DNA of 64,000 bases from Sedimentitalea xiamensis (GCF_030164465.1 NZ_JASNJE010000002.1:1-64000), one strand, 5' to 3'; counted from the first letter of the stretch, positions 24,930 through 34,366 are shown. Numbers and translations are program-made. The notes: generated by a model from the sequence alone, not told the origin.

Positions 24930-26486
24930 TCAGAACAATGATCCCTGATCCGGCGCGTCCGGACCCTCGCCGGAACCGGCCTTCCTGCGCCGCGCCGCGT
25001 TGGTCACCGGCAAGCGCCCGTCCGCGAACTGGATCTCGAGACTGCCGGCCCGTGACGCCTGGGCTTCTGTCGTCACCAGGGCGCCGTCGGCGCGCACCAC
25101 GGCATAGCCGCGTTCCAGGGTCGCCTGATAACCGAGAGAGACCAGGAGCCGGTCCGTGGCCTCGATCCGGCTGCGCAGGCCGCGGATCTGCGTGGTTCCC
25201 GCGATCGACAGACGCCGCCCGAGCGCCGCCAGCGCCGCCGCTCTTTCATCGACCCTGCCCTGAAGCTGTTCCGGGCGCAGACGGCCGGCAAGGCGACTCA
25301 GCGCATCGCGATGTGCGCGGGCGTTCCTGTGCAGCGACGGTTCCAGCCGCGCGGCGCAGCCTGCCAGCTTTTCCCGGTTCGACCGGAGGCCGCCGCGCAG
25401 AACTGATGGCCGCAACGTGCCGGACAGGTCCACCAGCCTCAGGCGTCGCGCCTGAACCCCGGTCCTGAGCGCCGCGCGCAGTTTCTCGTCCGCCTGATCG
25501 AGCCGCTGGCGCGGGCTGTCGAGCAGTCCATCAGGCCGGGGCAAGGCGCGGGACAGATCGGCCAGGCGCTGCCGGCGCTGGCTGACCGCGTTGCTCATGG
25601 CGCGGGTGATCCGCGCGCCCTGGCTGTCCACGAAGGCCAGCAGTTCCAGCCGGACCGGCACCGCCAGTTCGGCGGCCGCCGTCGGCGTTGGCGCGCGCCG
25701 GTCGGACACGAAATCGATCAGCGTGGTGTCGGTTTCGTGACCCACGGCGGAAATCAGCGGGATCTGAGACGCCGCCGCCGCCCGCGCGACGATTTCTTCG
25801 TTGAAGCCCCAGAGATCTTCGACCGATCCGCCGCCGCGGGCCACGATGAGAAGGTCCGGACGCGGCAGGGCGCCGCCGGGCGTCAGGGCGTTGAACCCTT
25901 CGATGGCCCGCGCGACTTCGGGGGCGCAGGCCGCGCCCTGCACCGCCACCGGCCAGATCAGAACCTTGCGCGGGAACCTGTCGCGCAGCCGGTGCAGGAT
26001 ATCGCGGATCACCGCCCCGGACGGCGAGGTGACGACGCCGATGACCTCCGGAAGGTAGGGCAACCGCTTCTTGCGTTCAGGATCGAAAAGACCTTCGGCG
26101 GCCAGTTGTTTCTTGCGCTTTTCCAGCAGGGCCATCAGGGAGCCCTGCCCCGCGACCGTGACTTCGTCGACGTTCAGGTTGTATTTGGATTGCGCCCCGA
26201 ACGCTGTCAGCCGGCCGGTCACGACCACCTCCAGCCCTTCCTCGGGCACGACGGAAAGCCCCGCGATCTGGCCCTTCCAGGTGGTGCAGGCCAGAACCGA
26301 CCGGTCGTCCTTCACATCGTAATAGAGATGACCCGAACGGGCCTTGAACACGCGACCGACTTCGCCGCGCACGCGGATGCGGCCGAATTCATCCTCCAGC
26401 GCGCGCTTCACCGCGCCCGATATTTCCGAAACGGTAAATTCCGGCAGGTTCTGACCCGGCCGCGGGTCGTCGATGAGATCGGACAT
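24930..26486 (-). CDS. xseA: Exodeoxyribonuclease VII large subunit
   Basis: A 518-aa protein with an N-terminal OB-fold (about residues 15-110, EFTVSEISGAVKRALEDEFGRIRVRGEV) and the exonuclease core with GVVTSPSGAVIRDILHRLRDRFPRKV and ARGGGSVEDLWGFNEE, typical of XseA. With XseB it degrades single-stranded DNA into oligonucleotides. The C-terminal part is a long Arg/Leu-rich coiled-coil region, as usual. The ATG at 26486 matches the family N-terminus; a longer frame to 26882 runs antisense through purD and is rejected. It is divergent from purD with about 75 bases between. Confidence 0.96.
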   Translation of the reverse strand: MSDLIDDPRPGQNLPEFTVSEISGAVKRALEDEFGRIRVRGEVGRVFKARSGHLYYDVKDDRSVLACTTWKGQIAGLSVVPEEGLEVVVTGRLTAFGAQSKYNLNVDEVTVAGQGSLMALLEKRKKQLAAEGLFDPERKKRLPYLPEVIGVVTSPSGAVIRDILHRLRDRFPRKVLIWPVAVQGAACAPEVARAIEGFNALTPGGALPRPDLLIVARGGGSVEDLWGFNEEIVARAAAASQIPLISAVGHETDTTLIDFVSDRRAPTPTAAAELAVPVRLELLAFVDSQGARITRAMSNAVSQRRQRLADLSRALPRPDGLLDSPRQRLDQADEKLRAALRTGVQARRLRLVDLSGTLRPSVLRGGLRSNREKLAGCAARLEPSLHRNARAHRDALSRLAGRLRPEQLQGRVDERAAALAALGRRLSIAGTTQIRGLRSRIEATDRLLVSLGYQATLERGYAVVRADGALVTTEAQASRAGSLEIQFADGRLPVTNAARRRKAGSGEGPDAPDQGSLF

Positions 26487-26562
26487 GTGGGTGCCTTGTT
26501 TCGCCTGTGCGGTCAGCTTAGAACGCGGGCGCAGCAAGGCCAAGCAGATCGGAGCGCAATTC

Positions 26563-27825
26563 ATGAACATCCTCATCCTCGGCAGCGGCGGGCGCGAACA
26601 CAGCCTCGCCTGGGCGGTGTTGCAGAACCCGAAATGCGACAAGCTGATCGTCGCGCCGGGCAACGCGGGAATTGCGCAGATCGCCGATTGCGCGAAACTG
26701 GATATCGAAAGCGGCGGCGCGGTGGCCACCTTTGCCGAGGAAAACGCCATCGACATGGTCATCGTCGGCCCGGAAGCCCCCCTGGCGGCCGGAGTCGCGG
26801 ACCGGCTGCGCGAGGCCGGGCTGCTTGTGTTCGGCCCTTCCGCCGCAGCGGCGCGCCTTGAATCCTCCAAGAGCTTCACCAAGGAAATCTGCGACGCGGC
26901 GGGTGCGCCGACGGCGGCCTACGGGCACTTCACCGATGCCGAATCCGCGCGCGCTTATGTCCGGCGCCGGGGCGCGCCCATCGTGGTCAAGGCCGACGGT
27001 CTGGCCGCCGGCAAGGGCGTGATCGTGGCCATGACCGAAGCCGAGGCGCTCGCCGCCATCGACGACATGTTCGGCGGCGCGTTCGGAGGGGCCGGCGCCG
27101 AAGTGGTGATCGAGGAATTCATGGAAGGCGAAGAAGCGTCGTTCTTCGTGCTCTGCGATGGCGAAACCGTTCTGCCCATCGGCACGGCGCAGGATCACAA
27201 GCGCGTCGGCGAGAGCGATACCGGGCCGAACACCGGCGGCATGGGCGCGTATTCCCCGGCCCCGGTACTGAACGAGGAGATCGCGCAAAAGGCGCTGGAC
27301 CGGATCGTGCGTCCGACAATGGCGGAAATGGCGCGGCGCGGGATACCCTACCAGGGCGTGCTCTATGTCGGGCTGATGATCAAGGACGGCGAACCGCGGC
27401 TGGTGGAATACAACGTCCGTTTCGGCGATCCTGAATGCCAGGTGCTGATGATGCGGCTGGGGGCGCAGGCGATGGACCTGATCCACGCCACCGCCGAAGG
27501 CCGCCTGGACAAGATGCGGGTCAACTGGGCCGACGATCACGCGATGACCGTCGTCATGGCCGCCAGAGGCTATCCCGGCAGCTATGAAAAGGGCAGCGCC
27601 ATCGGCGGGCTGGACAGGCTGCCAGAAACCAGTTCGGCAATCTGCTTTCACGCCGGCACGAGCGATCGGGACGGCCGCATCGTCGCGACCGGCGGACGGG
27701 TGCTGAACGTCACCGCCCGTGGCGCGAGCCTGGCCGAAGCGCGCGACCGCGCCTATGCGATGGTCGATGATCTGGACTGGCCCGAGGGGTTTTGCCGCCG
27801 CGATATCGGCTGGCGCGCGCTCTGA
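26563..27825 (+). CDS. purD: Phosphoribosylamine-glycine ligase
   Basis: A 420-aa GAR synthetase of purine synthesis, converting 5-phosphoribosylamine, glycine and ATP to GAR. It starts with MNILILGSGGREHSLAW and contains the ATP-grasp segments KADGLAAGKGVIVA, EEFMEGEEASFFVL and YVGLMIKDGEPRLVEYNVRFGDPECQ. Full length for the family, cytoplasmic. The ATG at 26563 follows GGAG by 8 bases. A near-perfect GC palindrome (27853-27866) lies just after the stop, between it and the convergent FG-GAP gene, and may help end both transcripts. Confidence 0.97.
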   Translation: MNILILGSGGREHSLAWAVLQNPKCDKLIVAPGNAGIAQIADCAKLDIESGGAVATFAEENAIDMVIVGPEAPLAAGVADRLREAGLLVFGPSAAAARLESSKSFTKEICDAAGAPTAAYGHFTDAESARAYVRRRGAPIVVKADGLAAGKGVIVAMTEAEALAAIDDMFGGAFGGAGAEVVIEEFMEGEEASFFVLCDGETVLPIGTAQDHKRVGESDTGPNTGGMGAYSPAPVLNEEIAQKALDRIVRPTMAEMARRGIPYQGVLYVGLMIKDGEPRLVEYNVRFGDPECQVLMMRLGAQAMDLIHATAEGRLDKMRVNWADDHAMTVVMAARGYPGSYEKGSAIGGLDRLPETSSAICFHAGTSDRDGRIVATGGRVLNVTARGASLAEARDRAYAMVDDLDWPEGFCRRDIGWRAL

Positions 27826-27870
27826 CGGGCGCATCGACCCGTACGTATCAGCGCGCGGCGCCGCGCCTCT

Positions 27871-28587
27871 TCAGTAGCGGCATGACAGGACGCGGCGGAA
27901 TCCGCCATCCGTCGCCGCCAGACCGGTCGTCTCGCGCCTCAGACCGTTGCTGGTCAGCCGGACCAGCACGATCCGGTTGAAGCCGCCATCCGCAAGAACC
28001 ATTTCCGGACCGGCACCGCAATCGCGCAGGCCACCCCAGATGACCTCATCGCCGATCCGGTGATTGGTGAGATCGCCCATCTCGGCGATCCGGGTCAATC
28101 CGCCGCCGGCCCAAGTCCAGACCTGAAGGGTCATGGCCAGGTGCGGACGGTCGACATAGGCGAGATCCACGGTCCCGTCCCCGTCCAGATCGGCCACGGC
28201 AACGGGCGCGAGCCACCGGAAACGGGTTCCGATATGGGGCGTCGCGGCGATCTTTGTCAGGCCGCCCCGGCGCAGCCCGTAGACGGCCAGCTGCGCCCCG
28301 GCCCGCGGATCGGTTTCCACCACGACAACGTCGTTGACGCCATCCCCATCCGCGTCCACCACGCGCGGGGCGATGTCCTCGAACACGCTGGATCCGGATT
28401 GGCGCAGATCGACGGAATGGACCTGCCCCGCATCATCCTGTGCAAGCAGCACGTGCTTTTCCCGTATCCGGCCCATGATCCGGTGCGGATAGACATCGGC
28501 ATCCGCGTCATAGCGCGCCGCGACGATGCCAGTGCCAGGCGCGGTGGCCCAGCCGTCTTGTGCGGCTGCGCCCTGCGCGAGCAGCAA
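27871..28587 (-). CDS. FG-GAP/VCBS repeat-containing secreted protein
   Basis: A protein of about 238 aa with beta-propeller style FG-GAP repeats; Asp-rich loops VVDADGDGVNDVVVVE and AVADLDGDGTVDLAYVD are calcium-binding-like repeat cores. It is probably periplasmic or surface-exposed; its role is unknown. The start is odd: the only canonical in-frame start is TTG at 28587, which leaves a truncated signal sequence (MLLAQGAAAQ). In-frame CTG codons at 28614 and 28623 would give a complete signal peptide (LSRRVGCALLLLAQGAAA). The reading frame overlaps the end of the ferredoxin gene, so translation may be coupled to the ferredoxin stop codon. Confidence 0.78.
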   Translation of the reverse strand: MLLAQGAAAQDGWATAPGTGIVAARYDADADVYPHRIMGRIREKHVLLAQDDAGQVHSVDLRQSGSSVFEDIAPRVVDADGDGVNDVVVVETDPRAGAQLAVYGLRRGGLTKIAATPHIGTRFRWLAPVAVADLDGDGTVDLAYVDRPHLAMTLQVWTWAGGGLTRIAEMGDLTNHRIGDEVIWGGLRDCGAGPEMVLADGGFNRIVLVRLTSNGLRRETTGLAATDGGFRRVLSCRY

Positions 28588-28625
28588 CAGGGCGCATCCG
28601 ACCCGACGCGACAGCGCGCGCAGGA

Positions 28626-29269
<644 letters not shown>

Positions 29270-29944
29270 ATGCCCGCGCTCAGCCTGCCGGAAATCGGAT
29301 TTCTGTCCGATATTTCCGTCGATCTCAGGAAAATGCTGTCCGAACAAGCGACCGAACTGAAACTGGAACCGGGCGAAGTCCTGTTTGAACAGGGCGACAT
29401 TGGCGACACGCTCTATGCCATCATCAGCGGCGCGGTTGAATTCAGCGTTCTCGCGCTGGACGGGCGCAAGCTGACGCTGGACATGATGCGCCCCGGCGCG
29501 TTGTTCGGAGAGATTTCCCTGTTCGATCCGGGCGAACGAACCGCCACCGCCACGGCGGTCGAACCGACCCGGCTCTGCCGTGTGCGCCATTCGGACGTGC
29601 TGGCGCAGATCCGGCATCAGCCGGACCTTGCCGTCGACATGATCCATCTTGCCGGGCAACGGATGCGCTGGATGGGACGGCAGTTGAACGAACAGGTCTT
29701 CCTGCCGCTTCCGACGCGACTGGCGCGCAAGGTGTTGCACCTTGCACCGGAAGATTCGACCGCGCCCTGCAAGCTGACCCTGTCACAGGCCGAACTGGCC
29801 GAATTCGTGGGCGCGACCCGCGAGGCGGTGTCCAAGATCCTGTCGAGCTGGAAAAGGGACGGCGTGATCGATGGCACCCGCGGCGGCCTCGTTATCGTGG
29901 ACTGGGACGCCTTGTCGATGCTCGCGGAACCGGATCAGATCTGA
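29270..29944 (+). CDS. Crp/Fnr-family transcriptional regulator
   Basis: A 224-aa regulator: an N-terminal cyclic-nucleotide-binding-type beta barrel (about residues 15-125, with GDIGDTLYAIISGAVEFSV and RPGALFGEISLFDPGERTATATA) and a C-terminal winged helix (about 150-220) with LSQAELAEFVGATREAVSKILSSWKRDGVI as the DNA-reading helix region. There are no N-terminal Cys for an Fe-S cluster, so it is not a true oxygen-sensing Fnr. The barrel lacks a convincing cAMP phosphate-binding Arg in the RTA/T position pattern, but GERTATA is close, so a nucleotide or other ligand is possible. GGGGAGAG precedes the ATG. Confidence 0.92.
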   Translation: MPALSLPEIGFLSDISVDLRKMLSEQATELKLEPGEVLFEQGDIGDTLYAIISGAVEFSVLALDGRKLTLDMMRPGALFGEISLFDPGERTATATAVEPTRLCRVRHSDVLAQIRHQPDLAVDMIHLAGQRMRWMGRQLNEQVFLPLPTRLARKVLHLAPEDSTAPCKLTLSQAELAEFVGATREAVSKILSSWKRDGVIDGTRGGLVIVDWDALSMLAEPDQI

Positions 29945-30084
29945 CCCGGCGCCTTCTTCTCGGGACATCCGGAATTCCTGCCGCTGTGTGGCCTCGTTCA
30001 CATACAGCGCTGCGATTCTTCGCCATATTGGTATCACGAGAACGCAAAAGCCTCTGGCACCAGTTAACGAGAAAGGAGCCACCA

Positions 30085-30243
30085 ATGACCCGTTTCCCTG
30101 TCACGCTCCGCAACCGTTTCTGCACAACTCTCCCCGTGCAGCAACGGCCCAGGCTGAGCATCGTCCTCAGTTGGTTGGTGGCGACCGATACCGAGTTCCG
30201 CCGGACGCAGGCTTTGCTGCATCCTCCCGGCAGGTGGCCGTAA
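30085..30243 (+). CDS. 52-codon small ORF upstream of a structured RNA
   Basis: An ATG at 30085 with a strong AAGGAG six bases upstream opens a 52-codon frame ending in TAA at 30241-30243. The product is basic, with a middle (LSWLVATDTEFRRTQALL) that recalls the N-terminal part of DUF1127 proteins but lacks their conserved C-terminal half. In Rhodobacter, CcsR-type sRNAs are transcribed downstream of a short DUF1127 ORF, and this locus has the same layout, with a structured region and terminator following. Coding status is supported by the ribosome site only. It could equally be a leader ORF whose translation does not matter in itself. Confidence 0.5.
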   Translation: MTRFPVTLRNRFCTTLPVQQRPRLSIVLSWLVATDTEFRRTQALLHPPGRWP

Positions 30244-30341
30244 CCACCTGTCCTTCCTCCCGGACCGGTCCTATTTCAGTGTGCTCCCCGACCGGTCGAA
30301 GGAAGAGAGCCATGTGCTTTGGCACATGGCTCTCTTTTTTT
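30231..30341 (+). ncRNA. Candidate structured small RNA (CcsR/cuckoo-like)
   Basis: Three stem-loops in a row. CAGGTGG/CCACCTG (30231-30250) spans the stop codon of the small ORF. CCTTC + GACCGGTC (30252-30256, 30263-30270) pairs with GACCGGTC + GAAGG (30290-30302), leaving an internal CTCCCG bulge and a 19-base loop with CTCCCC. A third perfect hairpin is the terminator. Unpaired C-rich CUCC motifs that can pair with Shine-Dalgarno sequences are the hallmark of the alphaproteobacterial CcsR/cuckoo RNAs. There is no homologous gene that I can name, so this is a structural prediction. Confidence 0.5.
30304..30341 (+). terminator. Strong intrinsic terminator
   Basis: A perfect 14-base stem (AGAGAGCCATGTGC with GCACATGGCTCTCT), a TTTG loop, and a run of seven T. 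It ends the small-ORF/sRNA transcription unit and lies 55 bases before the end of the convergent degP gene. Confidence 0.95.
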
Positions 30342-30396
30342 GTCACAACCCGGAAAAGGGGCGGCTTGGTCACATGCCCCCCCCGACAGTTGCCGG

Positions 30397-31875
30397 TCAG
30401 TCGGTCAGGCTGAGCGCGACGAACCGCGGATCGCCCGCGCGCCGCACGAGCAGCAAGAGCGATTTCCGCCCGGCCTCCTTCGCTTCGGCAATCCGATCAT
30501 CCAGTTCGTCCAGCGAGCCGACTTTCTGCTGGCCCGCTTCGGTGATCACATCCCCCGCGCGCAAGCCTTTTTCAAACGCTTCCGACGCTTCGTCCACGTC
30601 CAGCACCGCAAGGCCGTTCTGATTGTCCGGCACGCCCAGTTCCCGCCGCATCTCGTCGGTCAGAATGCTCAACGTCATTCCCAGAACGGTCTTTTCCTGC
30701 ACATCGTCGCCCGGCTGGTCCTGCATCGCCGCAGGAACCGCGCCTTCGGCTTCCTCCCGGCGGCCGAGCGTCACGAGAACCGTCTGGGTTGCGCCTTCGC
30801 GATAGACCACGACCCGCACGGCCTTGCCGACAGCGGTGTTTCCGACCTGACGCACAAGCGCCCGCGTATCCGCGACGTCGACGCCGTCAAAGCCGATGAT
30901 CACGTCGCCGGACAGCAATCCGGCATCCTTGGCGGGACCATCCGGCACATCCGTCACCAGGGCACCGGCGGCCTCTTCCAGACCCATGGCTTCCGCCACG
31001 TCCTCGGTCACGTCCTGAATGCGCACGCCCAGCCAACCGCGCCGCGTTTCGCCGAATTCCTTCAACTGGTCGACCACGCGGGTCACGACATTGGACGCCA
31101 TCGAAAACCCGATACCGATGGACCCGCCATTGGGCGACAGGATCGCCGTGTTCACGCCGACGACTTCTCCGTCCATGTTGAACAGGGGGCCGCCGGAATT
31201 GCCGCGGTTGATCGCCGCGTCGGTCTGGATGTAGTCATCATAGGTGCCCGACAAGGCGCGGTTGCGCGCCGAAACGATACCGGCAGACACGGAAAAACCC
31301 TGTCCGAGCGGGTTGCCCATCGCGATCACCCAGTCTCCGACACGCGCCAGATCGCTGTCGCCGAAGCTGACGAAGGGCAGCGGTTCTTCCGGTTCGACCT
31401 TGAGCAGCGCAATGTCGGTGTTCGGATCGGTCCCCACGACGGTGGCCGGCAGTTCGTCGCCGGAAAAGAATTCCACCAGGATCTCGTCGGCGCCGTCGAT
31501 GACGTGGTTGTTGGTCACGACGTAACCGTCTTCCGAAATCACGAAGCCCGAACCGAGCGCGGAGGACCGGCGCGGGCGCTGTCCTTCGCCGTTGTTGCGG
31601 TCCTGGAATTCGCGGAAGAAATCTTCGAACGGGGATCCTTCCGGCACGATCCCTTGCAGCCCGGACCGGCCTTCGACCATGGTGGAGGTCGTGATGTTGA
31701 CCACCGACGGGCTGATCTTCTCGGCAAGCGGAGCAAGGCTTTCGGGGCGGGCCTGCGCCATGAGCGCCTGCGCCATAACAAGAACCATCGTCAGCACGCC
31801 AAGCCAGATCAGACGCATCCGATCCCGTGGCTTGAGCGAACGGTCTTTTGAAACTGCGATTGCCTTTGGCTGCAC
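30397..31875 (-). CDS. degP: DegP/HtrA-family periplasmic serine protease
   Basis: A 492-aa Do-type protease: an N-terminal signal anchor (about residues 20-42), a trypsin-like domain with the catalytic triad His124 (VTNNHV), Asp154 (NTDIAL) and Ser227 (INRGNSGGPL), and two PDZ domains (about 280-370 and 400-485). It degrades or refolds damaged envelope proteins. I chose the GTG at 31875 since AAGGAG lies 7 bases upstream; a GTG at 31911 is possible. An AACACTG-TTG-CAGTGTT palindrome lies about 95 bases upstream. The gene is followed downstream (minus direction) by nothing but the convergent sRNA locus and preceded by the DUF2065-hflCK group. Confidence 0.95.
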   Translation of the reverse strand: MQPKAIAVSKDRSLKPRDRMRLIWLGVLTMVLVMAQALMAQARPESLAPLAEKISPSVVNITTSTMVEGRSGLQGIVPEGSPFEDFFREFQDRNNGEGQRPRRSSALGSGFVISEDGYVVTNNHVIDGADEILVEFFSGDELPATVVGTDPNTDIALLKVEPEEPLPFVSFGDSDLARVGDWVIAMGNPLGQGFSVSAGIVSARNRALSGTYDDYIQTDAAINRGNSGGPLFNMDGEVVGVNTAILSPNGGSIGIGFSMASNVVTRVVDQLKEFGETRRGWLGVRIQDVTEDVAEAMGLEEAAGALVTDVPDGPAKDAGLLSGDVIIGFDGVDVADTRALVRQVGNTAVGKAVRVVVYREGATQTVLVTLGRREEAEGAVPAAMQDQPGDDVQEKTVLGMTLSILTDEMRRELGVPDNQNGLAVLDVDEASEAFEKGLRAGDVITEAGQQKVGSLDELDDRIAEAKEAGRKSLLLLVRRAGDPRFVALSLTD

Positions 31876-31967
31876 GTTGCCATCTCCTTGTTGCTGTGCC
31901 GGGCCGGGCACTGCTCTGGCCCGATGCGCACCCTTGCTTCAATGTAGGGGCTTTGCCCTGCGCAGCC

Positions 31968-31984
31968 AACACTGTTGCAGTGTT
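31968..31984. promoter_or_regulatory. Palindrome upstream of degP
   Basis: AACACTG-TTG-CAGTGTT, a perfect 7-base-arm inverted repeat, is located between the DUF2065 gene and degP, 93 bases before the degP GTG. It is a plausible operator; the binding protein is unknown. Confidence 0.45.
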
Positions 31985-32034
31985 TCAAGCGTATGTGAAA
32001 GCCCCGCGGAACATGCGCATCGCGGAACCGCGCA

Positions 32035-32232
32035 TCAGAGCACGTTCAGGCCATGCGCGATCCAGAGCAGAATCAGGCCGCTGACAATCGCCAGAAGGCC
32101 GATCTGGCGCCGCGCCTGATGCGGCAGGTTGCGCAGCATTTCCAGCATCTGTTCAATCATCGAAGGGGCCAGCACCCAGACCAGCCCCTCCACGATCAGC
32201 ACCAGCCCGAGGGCCAGAAAGATCAGCCCCAT
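32035..32232 (-). CDS. DUF2065 family small membrane protein
   Basis: A 65-aa protein with two transmembrane helices (MGLIFLALGLVLIVEGLVWVLAP and the C-terminal IGLLAIVSGLILLWIAHGL), the DUF2065 pattern, known as YjeT in E. coli, where it also follows hflC. Its function is unknown, but the conserved place next to hflKC suggests a link to that membrane complex. It begins 9 bases after hflC ends. Confidence 0.92.
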   Translation of the reverse strand: MGLIFLALGLVLIVEGLVWVLAPSMIEQMLEMLRNLPHQARRQIGLLAIVSGLILLWIAHGLNVL

Positions 32233-32241
32233 GACGACGGG

Positions 32242-33129
32242 CTACTGCCGCGGCTGCGACGGCGTTCCGTCCGGCGAGCGGAGATAGTTGAAGAAATCCG
32301 AATCCGGGCTCATCACCATCGAAGAATTGCTGCCCTGGAGCGCCCGCTGATAGGCGGTGAGAGAGCGGTAGAATTCAAAGAATTCTTCATCCTTTCCAAA
32401 GGCTTCAGCGAAGATGTTGTTGCGCAGCGCATCGGCTTCACCACGAATGATTTCAGCTTCCCGCTGCGCTTCGGACACCAGTTCCACGACAGTTCTGTCC
32501 GCCTGGGCCCGCACCCGCTGCGCGGCTTCGTTACCGCGGGCGCGTTCGTCCGTCGCCTCGCGTTCACGCTCTGCGCGCATCCGTTCGAAGGTGGCTTCCA
32601 GGTTCTGCGTCGGCAGGTCGGTCGCTTTCAGGCGCACGTCGATGATGTCGATCCCGAGGGCGCGCGCCTCGGCAATCGCCGCATTGCGGATGCGCAGCAT
32701 CAAGGCCGCGCGGTCCGAACTCAGGATATCCTTGGAACTGACAGAACCGAGCACTTCGCGGGTTTCGGCCCGAAGGATCGAATCCAGACGGTTTTCGGCG
32801 GTCGCGATCCCGCCGACACCGACGGCCTGCCGGAACTGGTTCACATCGGTGATCCGGTAGCGCGCGAAGGCATCGACGACCAGGCGGCGATCGTCCAGCG
32901 GCGTGACTTCGAGAGGTTCGACATCGCGGGACAGGATCCGGTCGTCATAGCGCACGACTTCCTGGATCAGCGGGATCTTGAACGCCAGTCCGGGGTCTTC
33001 CTTGACCGCCACGACGCGGCCAAATTGCAGAACGAGCGCCTTTTCGCGTTCATCCACGATGAAGATCGAGGACAGGAGTCCGGCCACGGCGATCACAAGG
33101 ATCGGCAGAAGAAAAGTCGTTTTCCGCAT
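32242..33129 (-). CDS. hflC: HflC, FtsH-regulating SPFH membrane protein
   Basis: A 295-aa SPFH/Band-7 protein with one N-terminal membrane helix (TFLLPILVIAVAGLLSSIFIV) followed by DEREKALVLQFGRVV and the EARALGIDIIDVRLKATDLP segment, then a long helical region (about residues 190-260). With HflK it forms a large ring-like assembly around the FtsH protease in the inner membrane and restrains it. Its ATG overlaps the hflK stop (ATGA), a sign of translational coupling and matched amounts of both subunits. Confidence 0.96.
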   Translation of the reverse strand: MRKTTFLLPILVIAVAGLLSSIFIVDEREKALVLQFGRVVAVKEDPGLAFKIPLIQEVVRYDDRILSRDVEPLEVTPLDDRRLVVDAFARYRITDVNQFRQAVGVGGIATAENRLDSILRAETREVLGSVSSKDILSSDRAALMLRIRNAAIAEARALGIDIIDVRLKATDLPTQNLEATFERMRAEREREATDERARGNEAAQRVRAQADRTVVELVSEAQREAEIIRGEADALRNNIFAEAFGKDEEFFEFYRSLTAYQRALQGSNSSMVMSPDSDFFNYLRSPDGTPSQPRQ

Positions 33130-34283
33130 CAGTTCGTTCCTCCGGCGCCGCGTCTCAGTTCGTTCAGAGGCAGATATGGCACGACGCCCTGACCGCCTGA
33201 ATCTTTGTCGATGATGATCTTGTCTATGCCCCCGAGCACCTGTTCCATGGTTTCGAGGTAAAGACGCTTGCGGGTCACTTCCGGCGCTTTCTCGTATTCC
33301 GAGAGGACCGCGCCGAAACGGCTGGCCTCACCCTGGGCTTCGTTGACCACACGGGCGCGATAGCCTTCGGCCTCTTCCAGCGTCTGCGCCGCTTCACCGC
33401 GCGCCTCCGCGAGAACGCGGTTTGCGTAGGCGTCGGCGACGTTCTGCAACCGGTCGCGTTCCTGTGCCGCGGCCTGGACGTCGCGGAAGGCGTCGATCAC
33501 CTTTTGCGGCGGGTCGGCCTTGTCAAAGTTCACGCGGATGATGTTCACGCCGCTTTCGTAGCTGTCCAGCGTCGTCTGGATCAGGTCCTGAAGGCGATCG
33601 CCGATAATGCCGCGGTCCCGGTTCAGGATCGGGGCCAGTTCGGATTGCGCGATGATCTCGCGCATCGCCGATTCCGATACGGCCTGGATCGTCTGGCGCG
33701 GGTCGGCGAGGTTGAAGAGATACTTGGCCGGGTCGTTGATATTCCAGACCACCTGGTAATCGATATCGACGACGTTTTCGTCGCCGGTCAGCATCAGGCC
33801 GTCATTGCCGCCCCGGGCACCGCCCATGTCCTCGGTCTGTTCGCGGGTGACGGGGATCACTTCCGCCGTGACGAACGGCCAGGGCGCAAAGTTCAGGCCC
33901 GGCTCACCGATGGCGGAAAACTCGCCCAGGAACAATTCGACGGACTGCTCTTCGGGCTTGACCGTGTAAAAGCTCGCCATGGCCCAGAGAACCGCGCCCG
34001 CGAGTACCGCGAGGCCAAGCGTTCCACGGGTGAACATCGGTCCGCCGCCGCCCGAGCCGCGCCCGCCCGAGCCGCCGCCCTGGCCAGCACCGCCGCGGCC
34101 GCCCATCAGGACGCGCAACTGTTCCTGGCCTTTCTTCACCAGGTCGTCGATTTCCGGAATCTGCGGGCCTTCGCCGCCAGGTCTGCGGCCGCCACCGTTC
34201 TTGCCGCCGCCGTTTCTGCCGTCGTCGTCGCCCCCGCCGGAAGAGCCTCCGCCCCCCCAGGGGCCACCGCTGTTGCCCGCCAT
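33129..34283 (-). CDS. hflK: HflK, FtsH-regulating SPFH membrane protein
   Basis: A 384-aa SPFH protein. The first about 100 residues are a Gly/Asp-rich cytoplasmic tail (GGPWGGGGSSGGGDDDG), then a membrane helix (LGLAVLAGAVLWAMASFYTV) and the Band-7 domain with KPEEQSVELFLG. Partner of HflC in the FtsH-HflKC complex. I chose ATG 34283 (MAGNSGGPWG), which has an AAGGG about 11 bases upstream and matches the family; an upstream ATG at 34355 adds a 24-residue basic leader. The simple-sequence Gly-rich part of the gene may vary in length among strains. Confidence 0.95.
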   Translation of the reverse strand: MAGNSGGPWGGGGSSGGGDDDGRNGGGKNGGGRRPGGEGPQIPEIDDLVKKGQEQLRVLMGGRGGAGQGGGSGGRGSGGGGPMFTRGTLGLAVLAGAVLWAMASFYTVKPEEQSVELFLGEFSAIGEPGLNFAPWPFVTAEVIPVTREQTEDMGGARGGNDGLMLTGDENVVDIDYQVVWNINDPAKYLFNLADPRQTIQAVSESAMREIIAQSELAPILNRDRGIIGDRLQDLIQTTLDSYESGVNIIRVNFDKADPPQKVIDAFRDVQAAAQERDRLQNVADAYANRVLAEARGEAAQTLEEAEGYRARVVNEAQGEASRFGAVLSEYEKAPEVTRKRLYLETMEQVLGGIDKIIIDKDSGGQGVVPYLPLNELRRGAGGTN

Positions 34284-34366
34284 GTCGTCTTTTCCCTTCT
34301 TATGCCGCGATCCGCAGCGTTGCCTCTTACCTGTACGCGCGTTCGAATTATTCAAGACTGAACGCG

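Noticed and set aside
29270-29944. Oxygen-sensing Fnr
   Set aside because: The N-terminal Cys residues needed for the iron-sulfur cluster are missing.
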